From positions 38,988-102,987 of the forward strand of contig JBDWKL010000028.1 in the NCBI GenBank assembly GCA_039973685.1: 64,000 nucleotides of DNA, in the 5' to 3' direction. Both the position numbers and the translations under genes were made by a program. The notes beneath the pieces were generated by a model. It had not been told where the DNA came from. It ran no database searches and saw only the letters and a list, made by a program, of their open reading frames with translations. Shown in pieces: positions 27,148 through 35,543 of this stretch. Position 1 is the stretch's first letter; the number at the start of each line of letters is the position of its first letter. Source of the DNA: Hyphomicrobiales bacterium. Lineage in GTDB: Bacteria > Pseudomonadota > Alphaproteobacteria > Rhizobiales > JACESI01.

Positions 27148-27190
27148 GACATCTCCAACGTCCCAAATTTGGGAGCTTGATGGAGATGTC
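27148..27190. repeat. Nested palindrome in convergent intergenic region
   Basis: Arms GACATCTCCA (27148-27157) and TGGAGATGTC (27181-27190) are exact reverse complements. Inside them lies a perfect 14-bp palindrome, TCCCAAATTTGGGA (27161-27174). The structure sits between the dehydratase (plus) and a membrane protein (minus) that converge here. It could be a terminator-like element or protein site; no T-run follows on either strand. Confidence 0.6.
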
Positions 27191-27270
27191 TCAGGAGTAA
27201 TGTCGTATCTACAAAAACCATCTAGCGATCATATGAACGTGCATAATAGCCATCGGTTTTTAGACATTTA

Positions 27271-27960
27271 TTACCTTGCAGCCCGCATTTTGGATGCGAC
27301 AACAGTTGACGCTGCAAAGAAGATGAAATGCGCGATATTCATTGCGGCAGGCAGAAGATACATGCCGATGCTTGGAAGCAAAGAATAGCTTGCAAATATG
27401 AGGACCAGCAAGACGATTGGAAGAACCGCAAGTATCCACTTTGGATAATGGGATTTTCCAGAAAAAATGCCCCATGCCATAAGCAAGGATATCACCAGAA
27501 CAAGCACCCGAACCACATTGATCAATGGTTCGTTGTGCGCGCTGATGCCCTCGAGCAATGTAGATAGAATTTGAGCTTGATCGCCGCTCAGCTTCTCCTT
27601 TGCTTGCACGACAAGGGCCAAATTAACTCGTCCACCTAGCCAAACATTGCCGATAGCAAAAGCGTAGATACCAAGCCCAAGAACGGCCAATGACAGCTTG
27701 CTGCCTGCTGGCTTCAACATCTGGCTAATGTGCCAGTACCCGATGAAGTAAACAGGTGCTACCAGCACACCAAGAAAATGACCAAAGGTCAGTCTCCATT
27801 CGCTAACTCCCAAGAAGAAGAGATAACCGCTGTCTTCATATCCCCCACGTGGAGAATATTGAAAGGTGAACTCGCCAATGCCAACAATCAGCGCGCCAAT
27901 GGTCGCGATAATCCCTGTCCAAAAGAGAGCGTTACTATGTTTTGATGCGTCACTTTGCAT
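27271..27960 (-). CDS. Seven-helix-type membrane protein, unknown function (DUF6796-like)
   Basis: A 229-residue integral membrane protein with about six to seven hydrophobic segments. The first (LFWTGIIATIGALIVGIGEF) is followed by a polar loop with QYSPRGGYEDSGYLFF, then FGHFLGVLVAPVYFIGYWH. Conserved-looking His and Tyr residues sit at helix ends. It resembles proteins I recall as DUF6796; this is uncertain. Its ATG is 5 bases after the stop of the FG-GAP repeat gene, so both are probably translated from one mRNA. No transporter or enzyme signature is seen. Confidence 0.75.
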   Translation of the reverse strand: MQSDASKHSNALFWTGIIATIGALIVGIGEFTFQYSPRGGYEDSGYLFFLGVSEWRLTFGHFLGVLVAPVYFIGYWHISQMLKPAGSKLSLAVLGLGIYAFAIGNVWLGGRVNLALVVQAKEKLSGDQAQILSTLLEGISAHNEPLINVVRVLVLVISLLMAWGIFSGKSHYPKWILAVLPIVLLVLIFASYSLLPSIGMYLLPAAMNIAHFIFFAASTVVASKMRAAR

Positions 27961-27965
27961 AGGTT

Positions 27966-29579
27966 TTACTCAACTATCACAGTGGTGTTCACCTCTGGTG
28001 CAGGAAGAGAAACCTTCTCACCATTGGCATAGCTAACAGTTAGGCTTTTCACTTGTTTTACGTCGCCCATGCCAAAAATAAAGTCATGAGATTGATCGCC
28101 AAGCAGGCCTTCCCCTGTTGTGAATTGTTGAGTGAGGACAACACCGTCACCGCGTTCAAGTTGCACAACTGCGCTGAGTGATTTCACCGTATCTGGCAAT
28201 CGCACTTTCACAAAGTTTGCGTTTCCGCCACCGCTGATGAATGCGCGTTGTTTGTCGTTGAGGTTGATTTTAACGATATCGCGATAGCCGTCATTGTTGA
28301 AGTCAGCGATAAGCGAAGTAATCTCCCACGTACGGTTTACAAGACCCATATCAGCTTCTGCCGTGGCAAATGTACCGTCATCTTTTTGCAGCAATACACG
28401 GCCAGGCAAACGGAAAAGCTTTTGCAGTGGAAGCGAAATGAAGTTTTGAGAAATCAACAGATCTTCGCGGCCATCATTGTTTAGGTCGTCAAAAACTGTT
28501 CCCCATGAAAATTCATAATTGGCTGTGTTTGTTTCCTCAGCAGCGTCGGTAAAATTGAATCCACCGTTATTCTTGAAAAGCAAAAGCGGTTTATGGAATT
28601 TTTGATCATCCCGCAGATCACCTTTAACGATGAAGCCTGGAGGTGTTGAAGAAACATTCGAGAAGAAAAAGTCGATATTTGAATCGTTGTTATAATCGCC
28701 AACAGCAATACCCATTGGGTAACCAAACTGGTCGCTAGTTGGGTTTTTTGCAGACGTGAACTTCAAATTGCCTTCATTGCGCCATGTCAAAACTTTTCCG
28801 GTATCGTGTGCAACGATGAGATCTTGGTCGCCATCCTTGTCAACATCAGAAAACACGCCAAGGAAAGTGTTGTGCAAATATTCAAGACCCGCTTCAACGG
28901 TAATATCTTTAAACGTGTTGTCGCCATTGTTCATAAGCATGATGCTGTTTGAGCCGTAGCCTTCTTTGTTGAAGATATTCAAACCTTCAACCAATTCAGG
29001 CTTTAGATAGGTCGCAACATACATGTCGACGAAGCCATCATGGTTTAGATCGGTCAGTGCAACAGAAAGTGGTACTGAGCGCTCGTTGAACTTGATGTTT
29101 AGGTTCTTGCCTTCGAAGCCACCTGGCTTGTTCAAATAGAGCCATACACCGCTCGCTCGTGCGATAAAGATGTCTGAGCGACCATCATTGTCTACATCAA
29201 TTACAGATGCGCCATAGGTCGTGTCATTATCTGGTTTTGTGAGGCCTTTGCCGAGTTCACTTGTCGTATCAACAAACCCAGATCCCTCAAATTTTAGGAG
29301 GCTATCAGCCTGATTGTGGCCACCAGCAATGAACACTTCTGGAATATTGTCACCATCGACATCGATGATAGACGACCCAATGAAGGGAAGTGAAAACTCT
29401 TTGGTGAACTTGTGTGAAACAGGAAAATCAACTTCTTGAAAAACAGGGACATCTACCTTGCCTGTTAGATCCTCTTTCCCATAAGGGTTGGTATAGGCCT
29501 TCATATAAGACATACCAACAACCATCAAAGGAAGGGCGACCCCCAGTAATAGGAGGACTCTCAAAATATTCTTTTTCAT
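27966..29579 (-). CDS. Exported FG-GAP/VCBS repeat protein with C-terminal UnbV-like (ASPIC) domain
   Basis: A 537-residue protein anchored or secreted through an N-terminal hydrophobic segment (residues about 6-24). The body is a seven-bladed-propeller-like series of FG-GAP repeats with calcium-binding Asp/Asn loops: DVDGDNIPEV, DVDNDGRSD, DLNHDGFVD, DVDKDGDQD, DYNNDSNID, DLNNDGRED and DFNNDGYRD. The last about 90 residues match the ASPIC/UnbV domain of CRTAC1-type proteins (GEGLLGDQSHDFIFGMG). Such proteins are extracytoplasmic and often mediate binding; the partner is unknown. It sits between two small membrane protein genes on the same strand. AGG lies about 10 bases before the ATG. Confidence 0.85.
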   Translation of the reverse strand: MKKNILRVLLLLGVALPLMVVGMSYMKAYTNPYGKEDLTGKVDVPVFQEVDFPVSHKFTKEFSLPFIGSSIIDVDGDNIPEVFIAGGHNQADSLLKFEGSGFVDTTSELGKGLTKPDNDTTYGASVIDVDNDGRSDIFIARASGVWLYLNKPGGFEGKNLNIKFNERSVPLSVALTDLNHDGFVDMYVATYLKPELVEGLNIFNKEGYGSNSIMLMNNGDNTFKDITVEAGLEYLHNTFLGVFSDVDKDGDQDLIVAHDTGKVLTWRNEGNLKFTSAKNPTSDQFGYPMGIAVGDYNNDSNIDFFFSNVSSTPPGFIVKGDLRDDQKFHKPLLLFKNNGGFNFTDAAEETNTANYEFSWGTVFDDLNNDGREDLLISQNFISLPLQKLFRLPGRVLLQKDDGTFATAEADMGLVNRTWEITSLIADFNNDGYRDIVKINLNDKQRAFISGGGNANFVKVRLPDTVKSLSAVVQLERGDGVVLTQQFTTGEGLLGDQSHDFIFGMGDVKQVKSLTVSYANGEKVSLPAPEVNTTVIVE

Positions 29580-29694
29580 TGATAATAACCTTTGTTTTTA
29601 CTGCTTCACGCGCATTTTTTTCTGCGTCGGCACGAAGCTATAGGGCAAAATAAATGGGTACTCAAGTCACGAGGTTTTTACAAAACCCTAGTGA

Positions 29695-30102
29695 TTAACT
29701 CATTTTTTGTTGGTTTTTCTTCTCAAACCACAAAACGATGAGAAAAGCTGCCAACATCATCAAGCCAGCCATCAACGATGAATAACAAAGCGGCCAACCT
29801 GTTTCTGAACGTGGGCATGTTGGGTGTCCCAAAAGCTCTAAAGAGGTGCCCGTCAAGGCAAGGAGTATCACGGGAGTGACGCCAATAAAGAAAAGGTGGG
29901 TGAACCGTTTATTCCAAAAAATGGCCGCTATGGCCATCAAAGCGTAGCACACAGAGACCAGATAACAGGCGGGAAAGCCCAATATCTTAGGACAAGCATT
30001 TCCTGTCATGAATTCTTCGATGGATATTGGTACAATGCGGGAGAGAACGAGGAGCGCAAACCCTGTAATTCCAACTCGGAACAATCGGCTTAAAATGAGC
30101 AT
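29695..30102 (-). CDS. Four-helix membrane protein with two Cys-pair loops
   Basis: A 135-residue membrane protein with four predicted helices. Two extramembrane loops, after helix 1 and helix 3, carry the same pattern C-P-x5or6-P-x-C-Y: CPKILGFPACY (about residues 37-47) and CPRSETGWPLCY (about 96-107). Both loops should face the same side, so they may form disulfides or a metal/redox site in the periplasm. It precedes the FG-GAP gene by 115 bases on the same strand. The family is not recognised; a relation to small DoxX- or VKOR-like redox membrane proteins is conceivable but not supported by motif. Confidence 0.7.
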   Translation of the reverse strand: MLILSRLFRVGITGFALLVLSRIVPISIEEFMTGNACPKILGFPACYLVSVCYALMAIAAIFWNKRFTHLFFIGVTPVILLALTGTSLELLGHPTCPRSETGWPLCYSSLMAGLMMLAAFLIVLWFEKKNQQKMS

Positions 30103-30481
30103 AAGATTGGTTTCTAATAATTCTATAAAATAACCGCTATCACTCGGGCAGTGCGGTTAGGATGGCAAAGACGCGACAACCCCCGAAGGTCAATTTAGCA
30201 TAACATCAAGTATGTAATTAGCCAGCGGAGAATGCCGGTCTTTTCCTGAATGGTATGTTTTGCATTGGCAATGGCGTGGCGTGGGCAATGGCGTGGCTTT
30301 AACGCTGGCGTCTTCTGTAACGCCAACAAAAGCCAGCGGCTGGTTTTTCATTCAAGCCAGCGCAACATGGCAACCTTCTTGAGCAAAACCTCTTTGCACG
30401 AACAGTCCCACCTAGAATGCAACCCGCTCAGCGGTGCTATGCATCGCTCAACAGATTGCACTTAAGTCGTCGGTGGAACTG
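30103..30481. other. Intergenic with a short direct repeat
   Basis: About 380 bases between the RND pump gene end and the four-helix membrane protein start (both minus strand). It contains a 14-base direct repeat, GGCAATGGCGTGGC, at 30267-30280 and 30284-30297, separated by 3 bases. A GC-rich short hairpin, TGGCGT/ACGCCA, lies near 30307-30326. No believable gene. Confidence 0.5.
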
Positions 30482-33400
30482 TTATGATATAGCTGCGAGT
30501 TCTTCATCAAGGCGTTTTGATGAAGCCCCTGGTGTCGCGCCCCACGCTGTCACCCAGCGATAAAAGATTGGCGTCAAAAACAGAGTGAAAATTGTCGCAA
30601 AGCCCAAGCCTCCAACAATGACCCAGCCAACTTCCTGCCGCGCTTCGGCTCCAGCTCCAGAAGTTAAGACTAGGGGTAAGCCCCCCAAAACAGTTGAAAC
30701 CATTGTCATCATAACTGGCCGGATGCGCAAGCGCATGGCTTTGCGTATAGCTGTATCTATATCATCGCCTGCTTCGCGCATTTGGTTGGCAAATTCCACG
30801 ATCAAAATACCATTCTTGGCCATAACACCGATCAGCATGACCAAACCAATCTGGCTGTAATAATTTAGCGATCCGCCACTGAGCGATATAGCGAGCAAGG
30901 CGGCTGCCAATCCAAAAGGGACTGTCATCATAATAACGATGGCACTGGAAAAGCTCTCGAACTGAGCCGCAAGTACGAGCAATACGATCAAGAGCGCAGT
31001 GCCAAAGACTATCAATATGGCTTGCGTGCTGTCATCCAATGCAGCCGCATCGCCGGTGAAGATGATGCCGATGCCGTCTGGCAAGACCTTGTCGCCAAGT
31101 ACGCGTGCTTTTTCCACCGCGGTCGACATGGTCACGCCGTCTCCTAGATTGGCCTGCAATGCTACAGATAGCGCGCCACCAAGACGGGCAACGCGGGTGT
31201 CTGTTACAATCGTTTCCATTGTTGCAATGGAAGACAGTGGCACAAAGGAACCATTGTCCAACCGCAGAGAAATTGAAGAAATATCTGATGGGTCATCAAT
31301 TGGTGGGCCACCGGGCACTACGTTGACATCAATCTCGGTATCATTCTCAAACACACTGACCGCGATATCGCCTTGCACGTATGCGCTAATAATCTCACTT
31401 ACATCTGTTGGGCTTAAACCCATATCACGAGCGGCAGCTTGATCGACTGTGACTTGCAATTCTGCATTCACGGGTGCGGAAGATAGCTGCGGATTGACGA
31501 AGGTATTATCCTCAGACATGGCAGCGACAAGGGTCGATGCCGCGTCAGTCAGGCTTTCAAGACTGTTACCTGTTACAGCCAGACTAAGGCCGCTACCACC
31601 ACCACGAATGCTAAGACTGTTAGGAGAGCGTGTTCGCACTTGTACGCCAGGTACGACCGCAACCTTACGGCTAATTTCTAGCATTAAGCTGGCCTGATCA
31701 ATGTCGCGTTCGGACCAGTCAGGGAGCCGAACAATGATCACTGAAACGGACCCGCCGCTCACACCGACGATGCTTTGAACTGCGCGAACTTGACCGCTGT
31801 CTCGGTAAGGCTCAAGAATTTTCTCAATCTTCAAAACTTGGCTGTCTAGATAATCAATTGCGGTGTCCGAAGTGCCGCTGGCTTGAATGATAAACGAGCC
31901 GCGATCTTCTGTGGGCGTTACGGCAGACGGCAGAGTTAAAGCCACGCCAATTGCATAAATCACAAATGCCCCAGCAATCGCCAAAATCAAAAGGGGTGAG
32001 CGGATGGACCAATCCATGACAGCGTCAAACCCGCGTGAAAGTATTCCCGGCTTTGCTTCTGGCTTATCTACCTTAACGCTTGATTTTCCAGGGTCTAACA
32101 AGGCCGCCAATACGGGGGCAAGGGTTAGGGCGGTTATCGATGACAACGTCACGGCATAGGCGAGAACATAACCAAACTCTGAGAAAACGCCGCCCGCTTT
32201 GCCGGGGAGAAACGAGATAGGGATAAACACAGCTGCAAGGGTCGCAGTTGTTGAGATGACGGCAAAAAATACTTCGTTTGTGCCTGCCGCCGCCGCCGCA
32301 AAAGCGCCCATGCCTTCAGCTCTTTTTCGTACGATGTTTTCAACGACGACGATGGCGTCGTCGACCACCATGCCAGTTGCGAGAACCAGCGCTAATAGAC
32401 TTATCGTGTTGATCGAAAAGCCGGTCAGCCAGATCGCGGCAATTGTCCCAATTAAAGCAACGGGAATTGTGAGGGCTGGGATAATCGTAGCGCGGGGTGA
32501 GCGCAGGAACAGAAAAATAACGGCAATTACAATCATTGTGGCCAGCAAGATCGAGTTCACAACTTCGTCGATTGATCCTTCAACAAATATACCATCATCA
32601 GAGGCGATGATTAAATCCACATCATCAGGCAGTTGGTCTTGGAGTTCTTCAACGGCGAGGGTCACGTTGCGCGAAATTTCCAACGTATTTCCCACGGACT
32701 GGCGAGATATATCGATGCCCACGGCAGACTGGCCGTTAACGCGAGTGAACACGGTTGCTTCTTCTGGTAGAAATTGAACCAAACCGACATCTGCGATCTG
32801 CGTGGTATCGTTGATCTGGATGGCTTCAATAACGTCCTCGTCAACCGTCAAGTTAGCGACGCTTAACGCAAGTGTTCGGCTGTCACTTTCTATCGATCCA
32901 AGGGTCGTATCATCACGCAGCGCCGCAAGTGCTTCACTCACGTCAAACACAGTCAGGCCCCGACTTTGCAAAGAGGGGATATTCAAGGTAACGCGGAACT
33001 CATTGGACCGGTCGCCACGTACTGTGACTTCTGCGATACCATCAATCGTTGATAGACGCTCATAGACTATGCCTTCAGCAATCTGCGTCAATGTGTCCAA
33101 GCTTGCTTCACCAAGCAGGGCAAGCCGGATAATCGCGTCCGAATTGCTATCGCTTTTAGAAACGACAGGGTCGTCAATGTCATCCGGCAGAGCGCCCGTC
33201 GTGGCCGACACAATCTCGCGAGCTTCATTTGCAGCCACGTTGACATCCGTGTCACCGGACAGATCAATCGTGATGCTGCTGCTTCCGCTTGTGGAAGTCG
33301 ACTCCATAAAGGACAACCCCTCAAGGCCGCTCAGCGCATCTTCAAGAACTTGGGTAACTTCGCTGTCTACCGTTGCAGGTACAGCGCCATCATAAGTCGT

Positions 33401-33571
33401 GCGAACGGATAGAACAGGGCTATCAACATCTGGCATTTCTCGCACATCAACACTGCTTAGCGCAGCAAGACCCGCGATAATGACCAGCAGGTTTAACACG
33501 ATCCCAAAGATCGGACGTCCCACGAATAGACTGGCAATTCCAGTCTTGTGTAAAGTTCGTTCAATGCTCAT
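30482..33571 (-). CDS. RND multidrug efflux pump, inner-membrane transporter (AcrB/MexB class)
   Basis: A 1029-residue HAE-1 type RND permease with the usual two-fold repeat of six helices plus a large periplasmic loop. The proton-relay residues are present: Asp404-Asp405 in GMVVDDAIVVVENI of helix 4 and Lys919 in GVMAKNGILIVEF of helix 10. VRTTYDGAVPATVDSEVTQ and SLNYYSQIGLVMLIG are typical. It exports hydrophobic compounds, biocides or drugs across both membranes with the adaptor encoded just upstream; its ATG overlaps that gene's stop by 4 bases. No outer-membrane TolC-type gene is near, so a shared TolC is likely. Substrates are unknown. Confidence 0.95.
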   Translation of the reverse strand: MSIERTLHKTGIASLFVGRPIFGIVLNLLVIIAGLAALSSVDVREMPDVDSPVLSVRTTYDGAVPATVDSEVTQVLEDALSGLEGLSFMESTSTSGSSSITIDLSGDTDVNVAANEAREIVSATTGALPDDIDDPVVSKSDSNSDAIIRLALLGEASLDTLTQIAEGIVYERLSTIDGIAEVTVRGDRSNEFRVTLNIPSLQSRGLTVFDVSEALAALRDDTTLGSIESDSRTLALSVANLTVDEDVIEAIQINDTTQIADVGLVQFLPEEATVFTRVNGQSAVGIDISRQSVGNTLEISRNVTLAVEELQDQLPDDVDLIIASDDGIFVEGSIDEVVNSILLATMIVIAVIFLFLRSPRATIIPALTIPVALIGTIAAIWLTGFSINTISLLALVLATGMVVDDAIVVVENIVRKRAEGMGAFAAAAAGTNEVFFAVISTTATLAAVFIPISFLPGKAGGVFSEFGYVLAYAVTLSSITALTLAPVLAALLDPGKSSVKVDKPEAKPGILSRGFDAVMDWSIRSPLLILAIAGAFVIYAIGVALTLPSAVTPTEDRGSFIIQASGTSDTAIDYLDSQVLKIEKILEPYRDSGQVRAVQSIVGVSGGSVSVIIVRLPDWSERDIDQASLMLEISRKVAVVPGVQVRTRSPNSLSIRGGGSGLSLAVTGNSLESLTDAASTLVAAMSEDNTFVNPQLSSAPVNAELQVTVDQAAARDMGLSPTDVSEIISAYVQGDIAVSVFENDTEIDVNVVPGGPPIDDPSDISSISLRLDNGSFVPLSSIATMETIVTDTRVARLGGALSVALQANLGDGVTMSTAVEKARVLGDKVLPDGIGIIFTGDAAALDDSTQAILIVFGTALLIVLLVLAAQFESFSSAIVIMMTVPFGLAAALLAISLSGGSLNYYSQIGLVMLIGVMAKNGILIVEFANQMREAGDDIDTAIRKAMRLRIRPVMMTMVSTVLGGLPLVLTSGAGAEARQEVGWVIVGGLGFATIFTLFLTPIFYRWVTAWGATPGASSKRLDEELAAIS

Positions 33572-34680
33572 GATTTATCACCCCGCGCACCAGCAACGCG
33601 CGATCCTGGGCGTAGTTTTGGGGCGCCTTCGGTGATGACCATTGATCCCAATTCTACGTCGGTTTCTACCCATACCTGTTCGCCTGAACGGTAACGTATG
33701 GCGACGCCATGTTTCGATGCTTCCCCTTCATCTGAGACCCAGATGCTTGCACCGCCGCGGCCCCAAGTGATAGCTGTTGCAGGGACGACAGGGAGTGGGT
33801 CTGTTCGTTCAATCATCCGTACGGCGAAAGTCATTCCAGCAATCAGGGCACCGTCCGAATTATCGATTTGCGCCCGCACAGTGGCACTGCGCGAAGTGCT
33901 GTCGAGCTTGGTATCAAAGGCAATAACCTCACCTTTAAATACCCGTCCAGCATAAGTAGGTGTCCCAACCAGCACCGTCTTGCCAATACTCAGCAAGGCG
34001 ATCGAGCGCTCAGGAACCTCAAATTCAGCGATGATTTCGCTGGAATCGTCAATGGTAACGATCGCTACGCCTGGGGTTAGATAATCACCCGGTTGAATAT
34101 CACTGAGACCCAGTGTGCCATCGATTGTGGCCAATATTTTGCGGCCCTCTAGTTCGGTTTCTGCCGTGTCTAAATTAGCTTTTGCCAAACGGGCAGCCGT
34201 TTCGGATTCCTCCACCGCTGTGGTTGTGACCAAGTTCCCAGAGTTTTTCAGTTTTTGAAAGCGGGCAAAGGCCTCTTGTGCCTGATCGTTTTCAGCTTTC
34301 GCTAGGTTTAAGGCCAAAAGTTCGGTGCGGTCATCTAACTGCACGAGCAAATCTCCCGCCTGAACCTTACTATTGGGCGCCAACATTACCTTGGAAACTT
34401 CACCAGTCTTGCTGGATACAATATCAACGCTGCGCGCTGATTTGGCCGTACCAATGGTGCGCAATACCAAGGTGTAGGGTTTAGCTTCAAGAGATTCCAT
34501 CACAACCGTGGTCTTGGCTGCACCACGTGTCCTTTGGCCAGTTTCCTTACTCGCCGTATCCTGTTCCTCAGAAACATCTAATCCCAAAAGATTCTGGATC
34601 GACATCGGGGCACCAAACGTCAGGATATAGGCGGCACCTAAAATTACAATCGATGCCAAGGTGGTGATGATCTTTCCCAT
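33568..34680 (-). CDS. RND efflux pump periplasmic adaptor (membrane fusion protein)
   Basis: A 370-residue HlyD/MFP-family protein. An N-terminal membrane anchor (IITTLASIVILGAAYILTFG) is followed by the biotinyl-lipoyl-like half (SARSVDIVSSKTGEVSKVML), an alpha-helical hairpin (about residues 120-165, rich in Ala/Glu/Lys), the second lipoyl half ending in GDYLTPGVAIVTIDD, and the beta-barrel and membrane-proximal domains. It links the RND transporter to an outer-membrane channel. No regulator gene is adjacent. Confidence 0.93.
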   Translation of the reverse strand: MGKIITTLASIVILGAAYILTFGAPMSIQNLLGLDVSEEQDTASKETGQRTRGAAKTTVVMESLEAKPYTLVLRTIGTAKSARSVDIVSSKTGEVSKVMLAPNSKVQAGDLLVQLDDRTELLALNLAKAENDQAQEAFARFQKLKNSGNLVTTTAVEESETAARLAKANLDTAETELEGRKILATIDGTLGLSDIQPGDYLTPGVAIVTIDDSSEIIAEFEVPERSIALLSIGKTVLVGTPTYAGRVFKGEVIAFDTKLDSTSRSATVRAQIDNSDGALIAGMTFAVRMIERTDPLPVVPATAITWGRGGASIWVSDEGEASKHGVAIRYRSGEQVWVETDVELGSMVITEGAPKLRPGSRVAGARGDKS

Positions 34681-35196
34681 AGGAAGTTCCTTTTTGCGCG
34701 AATTGCCAATGCTAATGCGTTTAAATGTTCATGTGATTGCTTGACGAGCTAATTAATTCATCAATCTCTGGAAAAGCGATCGTTTGGTCTGCACATTAGT
34801 GAATGGTTTGGAACATAGAGCTTGTTTAGTTGTTTGAAATTCAAGCTTTGTGTCCGTTTTTAAGACGACTGATGTTGCAAGCTGCTTATTTGGATAAGTT
34901 TATGGTTTAACTAAGGTGCATTTCGGTGGATTTTTTAGAGCAGTGTTCTATCACCTTCACGCACCGACTGTCGTTATTGGATAGCGACCATACAACAAGG
35001 TCTGAGGTATTGGCAGGTTAATTGACACTACTCACAATTTAGGTTGCCACAATTGAAGCAAGCAGCCGTGCTGTTCGGCGATAAATGTTATTTTGAAGAG
35101 GGGGACGTTTTAGGCGTGATGGAACGGAGAGTGTCCGTCGGGCTGAGAAAGTTGAAATCAACCGATGTCACAAAGCTTCTAATTGTTTAAGAAAAT
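34681..35196. other. Gene-free stretch upstream of the efflux operon
   Basis: About 515 bases between the adaptor gene and tRNA-Asn. It should include the minus-strand efflux promoter. No TetR- or MarR-like gene and no convincing operator palindrome is visible. Short frames exist near 35090-35190 but lack start signals. Confidence 0.4.
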
Positions 35197-35272
35197 TGGC
35201 TCCCCGAACAGGACTCGAACCTGTGACCCAATGATTAACAGTCATTTGCTCTACCAACTGAGCTATCGGGGA
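35197..35272 (-). tRNA. tRNA-Asn(GUU)
   Basis: On the minus strand TCCCCGA (from 35272) pairs with TCGGGGA, followed by G and encoded CCA. The anticodon loop CTGTTAA contains GTT; D-arm AGCTCAGTTGGTAGAGC and T-arm GGTTCGAGTCC are canonical; 76 nt. Confidence 0.96.
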
Positions 35273-35483
35273 ATACCATTTTACGCTTGCGCGTGGTGGC
35301 GGATATAACAAAGGTTTTAGTGGTTGCAAAGCGAAATATTGAAAAGCACTCAAAAAAAATAATTTGATGATCAAAATGACCTGATTCGGTTTCATTTCGA
35401 ACAAGGACAGATGGTGAGAAGGGGTAATTAAAAGTTGAGATTGTTGATTTTTTTCAGCGAATTAGCTCTTCCTAGAAAGAGGC

Positions 35484-35537
35484 AAACCTGACTGCCTCGC
35501 GACAAAGAAACACGTTGCCGTCAAAACAGTCAGGTTT
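35484..35537 (-). terminator. Possible terminator after the betaine-type binding protein gene
   Basis: An 11-bp inverted repeat, AAACCTGACTG and CAGTCAGGTTT, with a long loop of 32 bases, lies 7 to 60 bases beyond the stop of the minus-strand gene. The loop length makes it a weaker candidate than the other hairpins in the window. Confidence 0.45.
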
Positions 35538-35543
35538 AGTGGT

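Noticed and set aside
30250..30465. 71-codon plus-strand frame near the direct repeat
   Set aside because: Low-complexity translation over the repeat, no start signal, no resemblance to proteins.
32199..32777. 192-codon plus-strand frame opposite the RND transporter gene
   Set aside because: The RND gene is complete with conserved motifs; the antisense frame has no start signal or recognisable domain.
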